This document shows, piece after piece, positions 9,842 through 18,255 of a stretch of DNA of 64,000 nt. This DNA comes from Pseudomonas sp. 31-12 (GTDB taxonomy: Bacteria > Pseudomonadota > Gammaproteobacteria > Pseudomonadales > Pseudomonadaceae). The stretch lies in NCBI RefSeq assembly GCF_003151075.1, contig NZ_CP029482.1, positions 6,292,001 through 6,356,000 on the forward strand, read 5' to 3'. The notes under the pieces are model-generated. The model did not search any database. It saw nothing but the letters and a program-made list of their open reading frames with translations, and was not told the DNA's origin. How positions within the stretch are numbered: the stretch's first letter is position 1; each line of letters begins with the position of its first letter. A program made the translations under genes and the position numbers.

Positions 9842-9913
9842 TTCGCGAGCAAGCCCACACATTGGATTTGTAAACGACGCAAATCCCCTGTGGGAGCGAG
9901 CCTGCTCGCGATG
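9842..9913. repeat. REP pair, family A, left arm degenerate
   Basis: The left arm reads TTCGCGAGCAAGCCCACAC, lacking the CGCTCC found in other copies; the right arm CCTGTGGGAGCGAGCCTGCT continues CGCGATG and is intact. It lies between two convergent genes. Confidence 0.8.
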
Positions 9914-9936
9914 CTATCTGTCAAACGCTGCAGAAC

Positions 9937-10095
9937 TTAACGCTTGGCGATGATGTACACCGCATGCACGATCCCCGGAATGTAACCGCACAACGTCAGC
10001 AGAATATTCAGCCAGAACGCGCCGGCGAAACCGACTTGCAGAAACACACCCAGTGGTGGCAACAGAATGGCAATGATGATGCGAATGAAATCCAT
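9937..10095 (-). CDS. PMP3/YqaE-family small membrane protein
   Basis: 52 residues, MDFIRIIIAILLPPLGVFLQ and on to GYIPGIVHAVYIIAKR. The two hydrophobic helices and the motif PPLGVFLQVG...GYIPGIVHA identify the PMP3 (UPF0057/YqaE) family, small inner-membrane proteolipids often linked to salt or stress tolerance. AGGAG precedes the ATG by about 7 bases. It stands alone between a REP and the terminator of the aminotransferase gene. Family assignment is firm; the role is unknown. Confidence 0.88.
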   Translation of the reverse strand: MDFIRIIIAILLPPLGVFLQVGFAGAFWLNILLTLCGYIPGIVHAVYIIAKR

Positions 10096-10210
10096 GGGGC
10101 AGCTCCTGATTTGAAGTGGGCTCGTGAAAGCCCTACAGCTAATCGACCTGCGCCATTCGTCAGGGTTCAGTAGGAACCTGGCCGAATACCGGAACCGAAC
10201 GAATCGCAGA

Positions 10211-10249
10211 CAAAAAAACGCCCCACGCGAAAAGAATCAAACGTGGGGC
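10211..10249 (-). terminator. Intrinsic terminator of the aminotransferase gene
   Basis: On the minus strand a 9-bp stem CGCCCCACG/CGTGGGGCG with a 14-base loop is followed by seven T. It lies 52 bases after the aminotransferase stop. Confidence 0.85.
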
Positions 10250-10300
10250 GATGCGTTATTACCGCGAGACGGTTCTGGAATTCGTGCAGGTAGAGTCTGA

Positions 10301-11542
10301 TCAGACCGCAATCCCCTTGCGGCACTGCAGTTGTGCGGTGCGTACGCGAGAAAAGGCGCGGGACAGGCGCAGGAGCATTTCGTCGATGTTGGCTTTGCTG
10401 ACGGTGAGGGCCGGGGTGAAGCGCAGGCAATCGGGTTGCGGGGCGTCGAGCAACAAGCCTTCGTACAACGCTGACTTGACTACGGCATCAGCCGAATCAT
10501 CGGACAGAGTCAGCCCCCAGAGCAGCCCTTGCCCGCGCAGTTCACCGTGACCGTAGCGATGGGATAACCGACTCAGTCCTTCGCGCAGGTGCTGACCGGT
10601 TTCTTCCACATGATCGAGAAAACCCTTGTCCTGGATCATGTTGAACACGGCAAGACCGGCCGCCGTCATCAGCGCATTGCCATGGTGAGTTCCGCTCAGT
10701 TCGCCCACCTCGAAACAGCAGGCGTTACCTCGCGCCAACATCGCGGCCAGTGGTACACCGCCGCCAAGCCCTTTGCCGAGGACGACGATATCGGCTCGAA
10801 CGCCAAAGGACTGTTCGGCTAGCAAGGTGCCGCAGCGACCGATGCCGGTTTGCACTTCGTCGAGGATCAACAGAATGCCCAGGTCTCGGCACAGCCGTTC
10901 GACGCCCTTGAGGTAATTCTCGGTGGCCGGAATCACCCCGGCTTCGTTCTGGATCGGTTCGAGCAGGATTGCCACGGTCCGAGCATCGACCGCCGCGTGC
11001 ATCGCCGCAAGATCATTGAAGGGAACGTGGTGGAAGTCCGACACGGAAATTGTCCCGAGACTACGGCCATGGCAGCCGTTACTCGCAACAATGATCCGTG
11101 AGGCCCCGCCGCGATGCCGCTGCCCCCATTTACGTGCCAGGTGAATCGCTGCATCACAGGCTTCCCTGCCACTGTTAAGCAGGTACGCCTGATCACTGCC
11201 GGTGCTAGCGCAGAGCCGCTCGGCAAGGTTGAGCATGCCGCGGTTGTGCAGGGCAAAACCCGGATTGATCAGTAACTGAGCCTGTTCCGAGATCGCGTTG
11301 ACCAGCACCGAAGGGCTGTGGCCGAGGCTATTGGCGCCGCCACCCTGCGAGAAATCCAGATAAGCGCGGTCATCGCTGTCCCACAACCATGAGCCTTGGC
11401 CGCGGACGAAAATCTGTTTCGGCCGCTCGACACTGGGCATCAGGCACTTGCTGGAAAGGGTGTCGCGTCTGGAAGACTGGAAAGTGTCCACGACCAAGTC
11501 ATCGAGACTCGGGGGATTGCGACGCAAGCTAAATAAATTCAT
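10301..11542 (-). CDS. Class III PLP-dependent aminotransferase
   Basis: 413 residues. Fold-type I class III features: QGGGANSLGHSPS near residue 65, the pyridoxal-phosphate Asp in LLILDEVQTGIGRCG, the Schiff-base Lys in VVLGKGLGGGVPL and GTHHGNALM for phosphate contact. The family includes acetylornithine, GABA, 5-aminovalerate and putrescine aminotransferases; it resembles the acetylornithine/ornithine group (ArgD/AruC-like). The substrate cannot be read from the sequence. It is divergent from a LysR regulator, its likely controller, and lies beside pqq and davBA, so amino-acid or polyamine turnover is plausible. Its ribosome site is buried in a leader hairpin. Confidence 0.82.
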   Translation of the reverse strand: MNLFSLRRNPPSLDDLVVDTFQSSRRDTLSSKCLMPSVERPKQIFVRGQGSWLWDSDDRAYLDFSQGGGANSLGHSPSVLVNAISEQAQLLINPGFALHNRGMLNLAERLCASTGSDQAYLLNSGREACDAAIHLARKWGQRHRGGASRIIVASNGCHGRSLGTISVSDFHHVPFNDLAAMHAAVDARTVAILLEPIQNEAGVIPATENYLKGVERLCRDLGILLILDEVQTGIGRCGTLLAEQSFGVRADIVVLGKGLGGGVPLAAMLARGNACCFEVGELSGTHHGNALMTAAGLAVFNMIQDKGFLDHVEETGQHLREGLSRLSHRYGHGELRGQGLLWGLTLSDDSADAVVKSALYEGLLLDAPQPDCLRFTPALTVSKANIDEMLLRLSRAFSRVRTAQLQCRKGIAV

Positions 11543-11548
11543 TGGTTC

Positions 11549-11566
11549 AAACCTCGCTTGAGGTTT
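11549..11566 (-). promoter_or_regulatory. Leader hairpin covering the aminotransferase ribosome site
   Basis: On the minus strand AAACCTC-AAGC-GAGGTTT forms a 7-bp stem with a 4-base loop. The only Shine-Dalgarno-like element, GAGG, is the start of the 3' arm and lies 9 bases before the ATG. A stable hairpin would limit initiation; read on the plus strand the same sequence ends in TTTTTT and could also act as a terminator. Confidence 0.5.
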
Positions 11567-11711
11567 TTTGCCTTACCTATGTAAACACCATCGACGTAAA
11601 CGGTATTCATCGTGCGTTCCGGCCCTGTAAGCCTTGTGAATACGGTTAGACTAGGCTCAGGCACGGCGTTGAGCCATTTCGATTTCCCAGCATTTTCGAT
11701 AAGCGCACCTT

Positions 11712-12641
11712 ATGGATTTCAAGCAACTGCGTTATTTCGTCGCGGTCTACGAGGAAGGCCACGTGGGCCGGGCGGCCGAGCGACTGTCAATCTCCCAACC
11801 GGCACTGTCGCAACAGATCCGCCAGCTCGAACAGAACCTCGATGTGAGCCTGTTCGAACGCAGCAGCAAGCGCCTGCTGCCTACCCTCGCCGCCCACACT
11901 TTGTACAACCATGCCGTGCCATTGCTTGATGGGCTGCAACGGGCGCGCGAAGCCTTGGGCAACTTCAAGGGCCAGGCGTTACGCACTTTGGCTATCGGCG
12001 TGTTGCAGACGGTTCACACCAGCCTGGTGCCGCAGATGCTCGAACGCGTGCGCAAGGCGCAGCCGCATCTGGTGGTGCAGATCTATGAGCTGACGGGGCT
12101 GGAAATCGAACGGCGGCTGCTCAATGGTTCGCTCGACATCGGCATCAGCTACCTGCCACCCCGTCAGCCGGGTTTACATGGCGTCATGCTGTACGAAGAT
12201 GAACTGACCCTGGTCATCCCGGCGGACCACCCCCTGCGCGAATTCAAGAAAGTCTCGATGAGCCAGGCCGCCGAGTTACCCATGCTGTTGCTGGGAGAAG
12301 AGTTCCAGGTACGGCAGATCTGGCAGACACAACTGGCCAATCTGGGACGACGCCCGCAGGTGCAGGCAGAACTGAACAACATGGCGGGGATTCTCGACAG
12401 TCTGCCCCACACCCGCCTGGCCACCGTCCTGCCCGGGCGCTCGCAAAAGGCGCTCGGCAATAACGAACTGCTGTGGAAACCGCTGACCGAACCGCGAGTG
12501 CCGCTAAAAGTCGGATTGGTGTGTCGGGATGTGCAGCGGCAACAAGCCTCGCTGGCCTTGTTACGCACGCTGTTGGAGGAAGTGATGAACCGGCCGGACG
12601 ACCGCTTGAACAGCCCGACTGCGCCCCACGGGCTGAGCTGA
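11712..12641 (+). CDS. LysR-family transcriptional regulator
   Basis: 309 residues. The winged helix-turn-helix is at residues 1-60 (MDFKQLRYFVAVYEEGHVGR then AAERLSISQPALSQQIRQLE), followed by a periplasmic-binding-protein-like effector domain. LysR proteins usually activate a divergent neighbour with a small-molecule co-inducer, here most likely the aminotransferase across a 169-base gap. The effector is unknown. It ends before a short terminator. Confidence 0.9.
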   Translation: MDFKQLRYFVAVYEEGHVGRAAERLSISQPALSQQIRQLEQNLDVSLFERSSKRLLPTLAAHTLYNHAVPLLDGLQRAREALGNFKGQALRTLAIGVLQTVHTSLVPQMLERVRKAQPHLVVQIYELTGLEIERRLLNGSLDIGISYLPPRQPGLHGVMLYEDELTLVIPADHPLREFKKVSMSQAAELPMLLLGEEFQVRQIWQTQLANLGRRPQVQAELNNMAGILDSLPHTRLATVLPGRSQKALGNNELLWKPLTEPRVPLKVGLVCRDVQRQQASLALLRTLLEEVMNRPDDRLNSPTAPHGLS

Positions 12642-12665
12642 ATACTTTTCTCGAGGCAAAAGAAA

Positions 12666-12686
12666 ACCCCGCCGAAGCGGGGCTTT
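12666..12686 (+). terminator. Terminator after the LysR gene
   Basis: A 6-bp GC stem CCCCGC-CGAA-GCGGGG is followed by CTTTG, 25 bases after the stop. The T tract is short. Confidence 0.65.
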
Positions 12687-12832
12687 GCAGACTGTTTCCC
12701 TGACATCCATTTCACTCCGCCGTCCTGGCAGAATCCTACGTGTCCGTGTTGTTGCTTTGCGCTTCCTGCGCGACGTCCATGTGAAGTAGATTAGCTCTGG
12801 ATCCAATTTTCGCCTATGGGAGAACAGCAGCA

Positions 12833-12860
12833 CGTCATGTAAGAGAATGCTTACATGACG
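12833..12860. repeat. Perfect 11-bp inverted repeat in a convergent gap
   Basis: CGTCATGTAAG is followed after AGAATG by CTTACATGACG. It lies 8 bases beyond the stop of the minus-strand acyl-CoA dehydrogenase and has no T tract on either side. It may be a Rho-independent end lacking a tail, an mRNA 3' stabiliser or a protein site. Confidence 0.7.
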
Positions 12861-12868
12861 CTATCGGG

Positions 12869-14647
12869 TCAGAACTGTGCAGCGTCCAGCAGAAACAGCG
12901 ACTCGCTCCCCGCCTTCACCGACGCGCTCAACGAATGAATACGCGGCAACAGACGGGCGAAATAGAACCGCGCCGTGCCCAACTTGCTCGCGTAGAAATC
13001 GTCCTGCGCTTCTTTGCCCAGGGCTGCCTTGGCCATGAGCGCCCACATGTAGGCGTACGCCACGTAACCGAAAGTTTGCAAGTACTCGACCGACGCCGCG
13101 CCGATTTCGTTCGGGTTGTTTTTTGCCCGGTCCAGCAACCACGAGGTCAGTTCATCGAGGGTGGTCACGGCATCGTTGAGAGGCTTGGTGAACTCTGCCA
13201 AGTCAGCGCTGGCACTGGCGGTGAAGTGACGGATTTCGTCCGCAAACAGGTTGTAGAACGCTCCGCCGGTGCCGACGATCTTGCGCCCTACCAGGTCCAG
13301 CGCCTGAATACCGTTGGTGCCTTCGTAGATCTGGGTGATGCGCACATCACGAACCAGTTGCTCCTGGCCCCACTCACGGATGTAACCGTGGCCGCCGAAC
13401 ACTTGCTGGCCGTGAACGGTGGTCTCCAGACCGAGGTCGGTGAGGAACGCCTTGGCCACCGGGGTCAGCAAAGCGACCAGATCTTCCGCACGCTTGCGGG
13501 TGGTCGCGTCTTCGCTGAACTTGGCGGTGTCCAGTTGCATGGCCACGTAAGTGGAGAAGGCACGACCGCCTTCGTTTGAGGCTTTCATGGTCAGCAGCAT
13601 GCGACGCACGTCTGGGTGGACGATGATCGGGTCAGCGACCTTGTCCTTGTTCTGCGCGCCGGTCGGCGAACGGCTTTGCAGACGGTCGCGGGCGTATTCG
13701 ACGGCGTTCTGGTACGAGCGCTCGCCGGTGGCCAGGCCCTGAATACCGACACCCAAACGCTCGTAGTTCATCATGGTGAACATCGCCGCCAGGCCTTTGT
13801 TCGGCTCGCCGACCAGGTAACCCACGGCTTCGTCGAAGTTCATCACGCAGGTCGCGGAGGCCTGGATGCCCATCTTGTGTTCGATCGAACCGCAGTTCGC
13901 CGGGTTGCGCGCGCCCAGGCTGCCATCGGCATTGACCATGAACTTCGGCACAAGGAACAGCGAAATACCTTTTGGCCCCGCCGGTGCGTCCGGCAGTTTG
14001 GCCAGCACCAGGTGGATGATGTTTTCGGTCAGGTCGTGTTCGCCACCGGTGATGAAGATCTTGGTGCCGCTGACTTTGTAGGAACCGTCGGCCTGAGGCT
14101 CGGCCTTGGTGCGGATGATCCCCAGGTCCGTACCGGCGTGCGGCTCGGTCAGGCACATGGAGCCGGCCCAGACCCCGGCGTACATGTTTGGCAGGTACGC
14201 GGCTTTCAGCTCTTCGCTGGCGTGGGCGTTGATCGACAGGCAGGCGCCCGCGGTCAGCATCGGGTACAGACCGAAGGACAGGCTGGCGGAGTTGACCATT
14301 TCTTCGACTTGCGCGGAAACCGCCTTGGGCATGCCCATGCCGCCGTAGGTCGGATCGCCACCGACACCGACCCAGCCGCCTTCGGCATACGTCTGATAAG
14401 CCTGTGGGAAACCGGCCGGAGTGGTGACGGCACCGTCCGCCCAATGGCAACCTTCTTCGTCAGCCGCACGGCTCAGGGGCGCGATGCTTTTGCTTGTGAC
14501 CTTGCCGGCCTCTTCGAGAATGGCTTCGACGGTTTCCGCATCGACGGTCTCGGCCAGCGCCGGCAACTCGGCCCAGAGTTTGGCGACCTCGAAGACTTCA
14601 TTGAGGACGAAGCGCATATCGCGCAGGGGCGCTTTGTAGTCAGCCAT
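12869..14647 (-). CDS. Acyl-CoA dehydrogenase, FadE type (paralogue 1)
   Basis: 592 residues, beginning [20 protein letters not shown]. Order: short N-terminal extension (AcylCoA_DH_N type), the helical and beta domains (CLTEPHAGTDLG; SGTKIFITGGEH), the C-terminal helical domain with the catalytic Glu in IYEGTNGIQALDL, then an extra C-terminal helical domain. This long form is that of P. aeruginosa PA0506-PA0508, which start fatty-acid beta-oxidation, and of DmdC-like enzymes. It is the most divergent of the three copies here and corresponds in position to the last gene of the PA0506-0508 row. FAD-dependent; electrons pass to ETF. Chain-length preference is not readable. Confidence 0.9.
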   Translation of the reverse strand: MADYKAPLRDMRFVLNEVFEVAKLWAELPALAETVDAETVEAILEEAGKVTSKSIAPLSRAADEEGCHWADGAVTTPAGFPQAYQTYAEGGWVGVGGDPTYGGMGMPKAVSAQVEEMVNSASLSFGLYPMLTAGACLSINAHASEELKAAYLPNMYAGVWAGSMCLTEPHAGTDLGIIRTKAEPQADGSYKVSGTKIFITGGEHDLTENIIHLVLAKLPDAPAGPKGISLFLVPKFMVNADGSLGARNPANCGSIEHKMGIQASATCVMNFDEAVGYLVGEPNKGLAAMFTMMNYERLGVGIQGLATGERSYQNAVEYARDRLQSRSPTGAQNKDKVADPIIVHPDVRRMLLTMKASNEGGRAFSTYVAMQLDTAKFSEDATTRKRAEDLVALLTPVAKAFLTDLGLETTVHGQQVFGGHGYIREWGQEQLVRDVRITQIYEGTNGIQALDLVGRKIVGTGGAFYNLFADEIRHFTASASADLAEFTKPLNDAVTTLDELTSWLLDRAKNNPNEIGAASVEYLQTFGYVAYAYMWALMAKAALGKEAQDDFYASKLGTARFYFARLLPRIHSLSASVKAGSESLFLLDAAQF

Positions 14648-14768
14648 GGCAAACCTCGCAAGATCTAAACAGGTGATTCGTGGGAATGGTGTTTTCGTTG
14701 GGTCCGAGTGTAACCCAACAACTTTTGCGACACATAGGGTCAGCCAGTGACCGTTTTGTAATGTTTAG

Positions 14769-14786
14769 TCACTGACCATTCAGTCA
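14769..14786. promoter_or_regulatory. Candidate TetR-type operator upstream of acyl-CoA dehydrogenase 1
   Basis: TCACTGACCATTCAGTCA is an inverted repeat of T-N-ACTGA and TCAGT-N-A around CCAT. It lies about 120 bases upstream of the gene ending at 12869 and beside the terminator of the previous gene. An AGTGACC half element 20 bases away repeats part of it. Many TetR repressors of fatty-acid genes bind similar palindromes; the regulator is not in the window. Confidence 0.4.
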
Positions 14787-14787
14787 T

Positions 14788-14814
14788 GAAAAAGCCCGCA
14801 AACGAGGCGGGCTT
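14788..14814 (-). terminator. Terminator after acyl-CoA dehydrogenase 2
   Basis: On the minus strand AAGCCCGC/GCGGGCTT form an 8-bp stem around a 7-base loop and a T run follows. It separates copies 1 and 2, so the two are separately transcribed or only partly linked. Confidence 0.85.
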
Positions 14815-14837
14815 CTTTGTGTCTGGTTTTACAAAGA

Positions 14838-16634
14838 CTAAAGCGCAAACAACTCCGCCGGCAGCTTCATCAGGCAATCGCTGCCCGCTTCGATGGCCGC
14901 CCGATGAGCGGCGGTGCGGGGCAGCAAACGCTTGAAGTAAAACTCGCTGGTGGCCAGTTTGCCCCGGCAGTAGTCGGCATCGCCGATGCCCGCGTCAAGT
15001 TGTGCCTGAGCCACCAGCGCCATGCGCAGCCACAAATAGCCGAGGATGATGTAACCGCTGTACATCAGGTAATCCACCGACGCAGCACCGACTTCGTCCG
15101 GATTCTTCATCGCGGCCATGCCGACCTGGGTGGTCAACTCGCCCCATTGCTGATTCAGGCCATTGAGTTGCGCCACATAGCTGGCCAGTTGTGGATGCTC
15201 GGCATTCGCCGCGCAGAACTTATGGACGATTTTGGTGAAGCCACGCAGGAGTTTGCCCTGGCTGCCCAGCACTTTGCGCCCGAGCAGATCCAGCGCCTGA
15301 ATGCCGTTGGTGCCTTCGTAGATCGGCGCGATCCGGCAGTCACGAACCAGCTGCTCCATACCCCATTCACGGATGAACCCATGGCCGCCAAACACTTGCA
15401 TGCCGTGGTTGGTCACTTCCAGCCCGGTGTCGGTCATGAAGGCTTTGCAGATCGGCGTGAGAAATGCCAACAGGTCTTCGGCGTCCTGGCGCGCCGTTTC
15501 ATCCGGGCTCAGATGCGCCGCGTCCAGCAACTGCGCGGTGAAATAGGTCAGGGCGCGGTTGCCTTCGTTGAAGGCCTTCATGGTCAGCAACATCCGGCGC
15601 ACGTCGGGATGAACGATGATCGGATCGGCGGCTTTTTCCGGTGCTTTGGGACCGGTGAGCGAGCGCATTTGCAGGCGATCGTTGGCGTACTTGATAGCAC
15701 CCTGAAAGCTCGCCTCACCCAGACACAGACCCTGCATGCCGGTGCCGAGCCGCGCGTGGTTCATCATGGTGAACATGCAGTTCAAGCCCTTGTTCGGCTC
15801 GCCGATCAGGAAGCCCTTGGCCTCGTCGAAGTTCAGCACGCAGGTGGCCGAGGCCTTGATGCCCATTTTGTGTTCGATCGAGCCGCAGGAAACGCCGTTG
15901 CGCTCGCCGGCTTCACCCTCGGCATTGGGTAGGAATTTGGGAACGATGAACAGGGAAATGCCCTTGGTGCCTGCCGGTGCGTCCGGCAGTTTCGCCAACA
16001 CCAGATGAATGATGTTGTCGCTCATGTCGTGTTCGCCGGCCGAGATAAAGATCTTGCTGCCGGAAACCGCGTAGCTGCCGTCGGCGGAAGGGACGGCGCG
16101 GGTTTTGATGATGCCCAGGTCAGTACCGCAATGGGCCTCGGTCAGGCACATGGTGCCGGTCCATTGGCCGGCCGTCAGTTTGCTCAGGTAGGTGTTTTTC
16201 TGCTCGTCGGTGCCGTGGGCATGGATGGCCGACATTGCACCGTGGGTCAGGCCGGGGTACATACCCCAGGAGGTATTGCTGGAGCCAACCATTTCACTAA
16301 TGACCAGGCCCAGGGAGCTTGGCAAACCCTGGCCGCCATACGCCGGATCAGCCGCCAGACCATGCCAGCCGCCTTCCACGTATTGTGCGAAAGCCTGCTT
16401 GAAACCTGTAGGCGTTGTCACCACGCCATTGTCGAAATGGCAGCCTTCTTCGTCGCCGCTGCGGTTCAACGGCGCCAGAACGTTCTCGCAGAACTTCGCG
16501 CCTTCTTCGAGGATCGCATTGACCATATCCGGGCTGGCGTCGGTGGCACCCAGCGCGGCGTAGTTGGTGTGGAAGTCGAAGACGTGGTCGATCAGAAAGC
16601 GCATGTCGCGCAGGGGAGCTTTGTATTCGGGCAT
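14838..16634 (-). CDS. Acyl-CoA dehydrogenase, FadE type (paralogue 2)
   Basis: 598 residues from the ATG at 16634 (MPEYKAPLRDMRFLIDHVFD); GGAG lies 8 bases before it, while an ATG two codons earlier is only 2 bases from GGAG. Domain order is as in paralogue 1, with [35 protein letters not shown] and the catalytic Glu in [15 protein letters not shown]. It is closer to paralogue 3 than to 1. A GGDEF gene lies 90 bases upstream on the same strand. Expected to carry out the first step of beta-oxidation on an unidentified acyl-CoA. Confidence 0.9.
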   Translation of the reverse strand: MPEYKAPLRDMRFLIDHVFDFHTNYAALGATDASPDMVNAILEEGAKFCENVLAPLNRSGDEEGCHFDNGVVTTPTGFKQAFAQYVEGGWHGLAADPAYGGQGLPSSLGLVISEMVGSSNTSWGMYPGLTHGAMSAIHAHGTDEQKNTYLSKLTAGQWTGTMCLTEAHCGTDLGIIKTRAVPSADGSYAVSGSKIFISAGEHDMSDNIIHLVLAKLPDAPAGTKGISLFIVPKFLPNAEGEAGERNGVSCGSIEHKMGIKASATCVLNFDEAKGFLIGEPNKGLNCMFTMMNHARLGTGMQGLCLGEASFQGAIKYANDRLQMRSLTGPKAPEKAADPIIVHPDVRRMLLTMKAFNEGNRALTYFTAQLLDAAHLSPDETARQDAEDLLAFLTPICKAFMTDTGLEVTNHGMQVFGGHGFIREWGMEQLVRDCRIAPIYEGTNGIQALDLLGRKVLGSQGKLLRGFTKIVHKFCAANAEHPQLASYVAQLNGLNQQWGELTTQVGMAAMKNPDEVGAASVDYLMYSGYIILGYLWLRMALVAQAQLDAGIGDADYCRGKLATSEFYFKRLLPRTAAHRAAIEAGSDCLMKLPAELFAL

Positions 16635-16724
16635 GGTCATTTCTCCGTCAGCAGATCCCTCAAACCTACTGCCGCCCACCTTGCCTCACAATCACAGTCC
16701 AGACGCTGAATGCGCCATCATCAC

Positions 16725-18050
16725 TCAACCCGCAGCGGCGTCCATGCGCACCGCGCCACGGCGAGTCTGACCGAAGGCCACCACACAATTCCGCCCGGCG
16801 CCCTTGGCGCTGTAAAGCGCTTCGTCAGCGGACTTGAGCACTTTTTCGGGGGTTCGTTGCTCCACGCGTTCGGCGACACCGATGCTGACGGTGACCGACA
16901 CACTTGAAGCGCCGGAGCCCGCGCGACGCTGACGCCCCTGTTGGTCGTCCTGCGGGCGGGCGTCTTGGTTGCGCAGTTGAATGTTGTAAGTGGCGATGGA
17001 CTCGCGGATGACTTCCAGGTGCGGCATGCACTCTTCGAGGGTCTTGCCAGCGAACACCAGAGCAAATTCCTCTCCGCCGTAGCGATACGCCCTACCGCCT
17101 CCGCCGATTTTCGACAGTTTGCTGGCGACCAGTCGCAGCACTTGGTCGCCGACATCGTGACCGTGGGTGTCGTTGAATTTCTTGAAGTGATCGACGTCGC
17201 TCATGGCCAGCACGTAATTGCGCCCCAACCGCTGCATCCGTTCGTTCAAGGCGCGACGACCCGGCAGGCCGGTGAGCTCGTCGCGGAAGGCCATTTGATA
17301 CGCCTCGTGAGCGACCGCTGCGGCAATCATCAACATCACCTGGCTGCACATGATGTTCAGGGTGAACGGCAGGATGAAGGTTTTCGGCAGCGCCCAGAAC
17401 AACCCGAGCAAACCCACCAGCTGTGCGGCGTGCAAAGGTCTCGGGTTACGCCAGTATTGCCAGCTCAGCAGCAGGAACGAGGCGATGAATACGGGATAGG
17501 ACAGCTGAATCAGGCTCATCCAGGCGCCGTGCAGCGCTGGCCAGCGGATTTCCGAAAGCCACATCAGCAAGGCCTGGGGATAACTTTGCTCCAGCCCGAG
17601 CGCGACACTGCCGACGGCCAGCAACACTGCGAAACGCGCCACCATGTCCTGAAACAGATGAGTGCGTTCCTGCCAGGCTGCGAACACGCCGAACAACAGC
17701 GGCAGCAACAGGCAACACAGATGGAAAATCACTGCTGCGTCATCACGAACCTTGCCGTGGTCGCGGTAATAGTCGGTCTGGGTATCGAGCAGGAAGTAGG
17801 CGATGTACACCGTGACCATCAGAAACAGCTCACGCTGCCTTCGGTAAACCGCGCAGTACGCACCGCCGAGCAACAGCACCAGGGTTGGCAGCACGTTGAA
17901 CAGCGAAGTGAAGAAGACGTTGAGATCCTTGATGTAAGCGGCCGCAAGCCCCGCAAGTAAAAGCAGTATCGACGGTAGGAAATGGCTGAGACGTACAGCG
18001 GAAGAACGCGGCAAGGGTAAAGCTCCGACCGTCATGACAATAGATGGCAT
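16725..18050 (-). CDS. Membrane-bound GGDEF protein (diguanylate cyclase)
   Basis: 441 residues from the ATG at 18050, preferred to a GTG at 18059 because AGGTGG sits 5 bases before it. About seven hydrophobic segments fill residues 15-230, then a GGDEF domain (DELTGLPGRRALNERMQRL ... DVDHFKKFNDTHGHDVGDQV ... YRYGGEEFALVFA). GGEEF is the active form, so it should make cyclic di-GMP. The RxxD product-inhibition site five residues before GGEEF is replaced by glycines. A polar 25-residue insert (RNQDARPQDDQQGRQRRAGS region) interrupts the domain before SVTVSIGVAE. It sits between two acyl-CoA dehydrogenase genes. Confidence 0.88.
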   Translation of the reverse strand: MPSIVMTVGALPLPRSSAVRLSHFLPSILLLLAGLAAAYIKDLNVFFTSLFNVLPTLVLLLGGAYCAVYRRQRELFLMVTVYIAYFLLDTQTDYYRDHGKVRDDAAVIFHLCCLLLPLLFGVFAAWQERTHLFQDMVARFAVLLAVGSVALGLEQSYPQALLMWLSEIRWPALHGAWMSLIQLSYPVFIASFLLLSWQYWRNPRPLHAAQLVGLLGLFWALPKTFILPFTLNIMCSQVMLMIAAAVAHEAYQMAFRDELTGLPGRRALNERMQRLGRNYVLAMSDVDHFKKFNDTHGHDVGDQVLRLVASKLSKIGGGGRAYRYGGEEFALVFAGKTLEECMPHLEVIRESIATYNIQLRNQDARPQDDQQGRQRRAGSGASSVSVTVSIGVAERVEQRTPEKVLKSADEALYSAKGAGRNCVVAFGQTRRGAVRMDAAAG

Positions 18051-18200
18051 TGTGCCCACCTACTGTAACGGCAGAAATGCTGACTTACTGAGTCAATTGT
18101 CAGGTTTTTTTAGCGGGTGCATCAGTGGCCGTAGACCGGGTGGGCAGTGCCTAGATCCCATCAACAATCGCGGGCGACTGCTTTTACTTTTCCCAAGAAC

Positions 18201-18235
18201 AAAAAAGCCGCTACCCCCGAAGGGATAGCGGCTTT
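18201..18235 (-). terminator. Terminator after acyl-CoA dehydrogenase 3
   Basis: On the minus strand AAAGCCGCTA pairs with TAGCGGCTTT across a short GC extension and TTCG loop, and a TTTTTT run follows. It lies 20 bases after the stop. Confidence 0.9.
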
Positions 18236-18255
18236 GTGAAGAACAGCGTTAAGGC

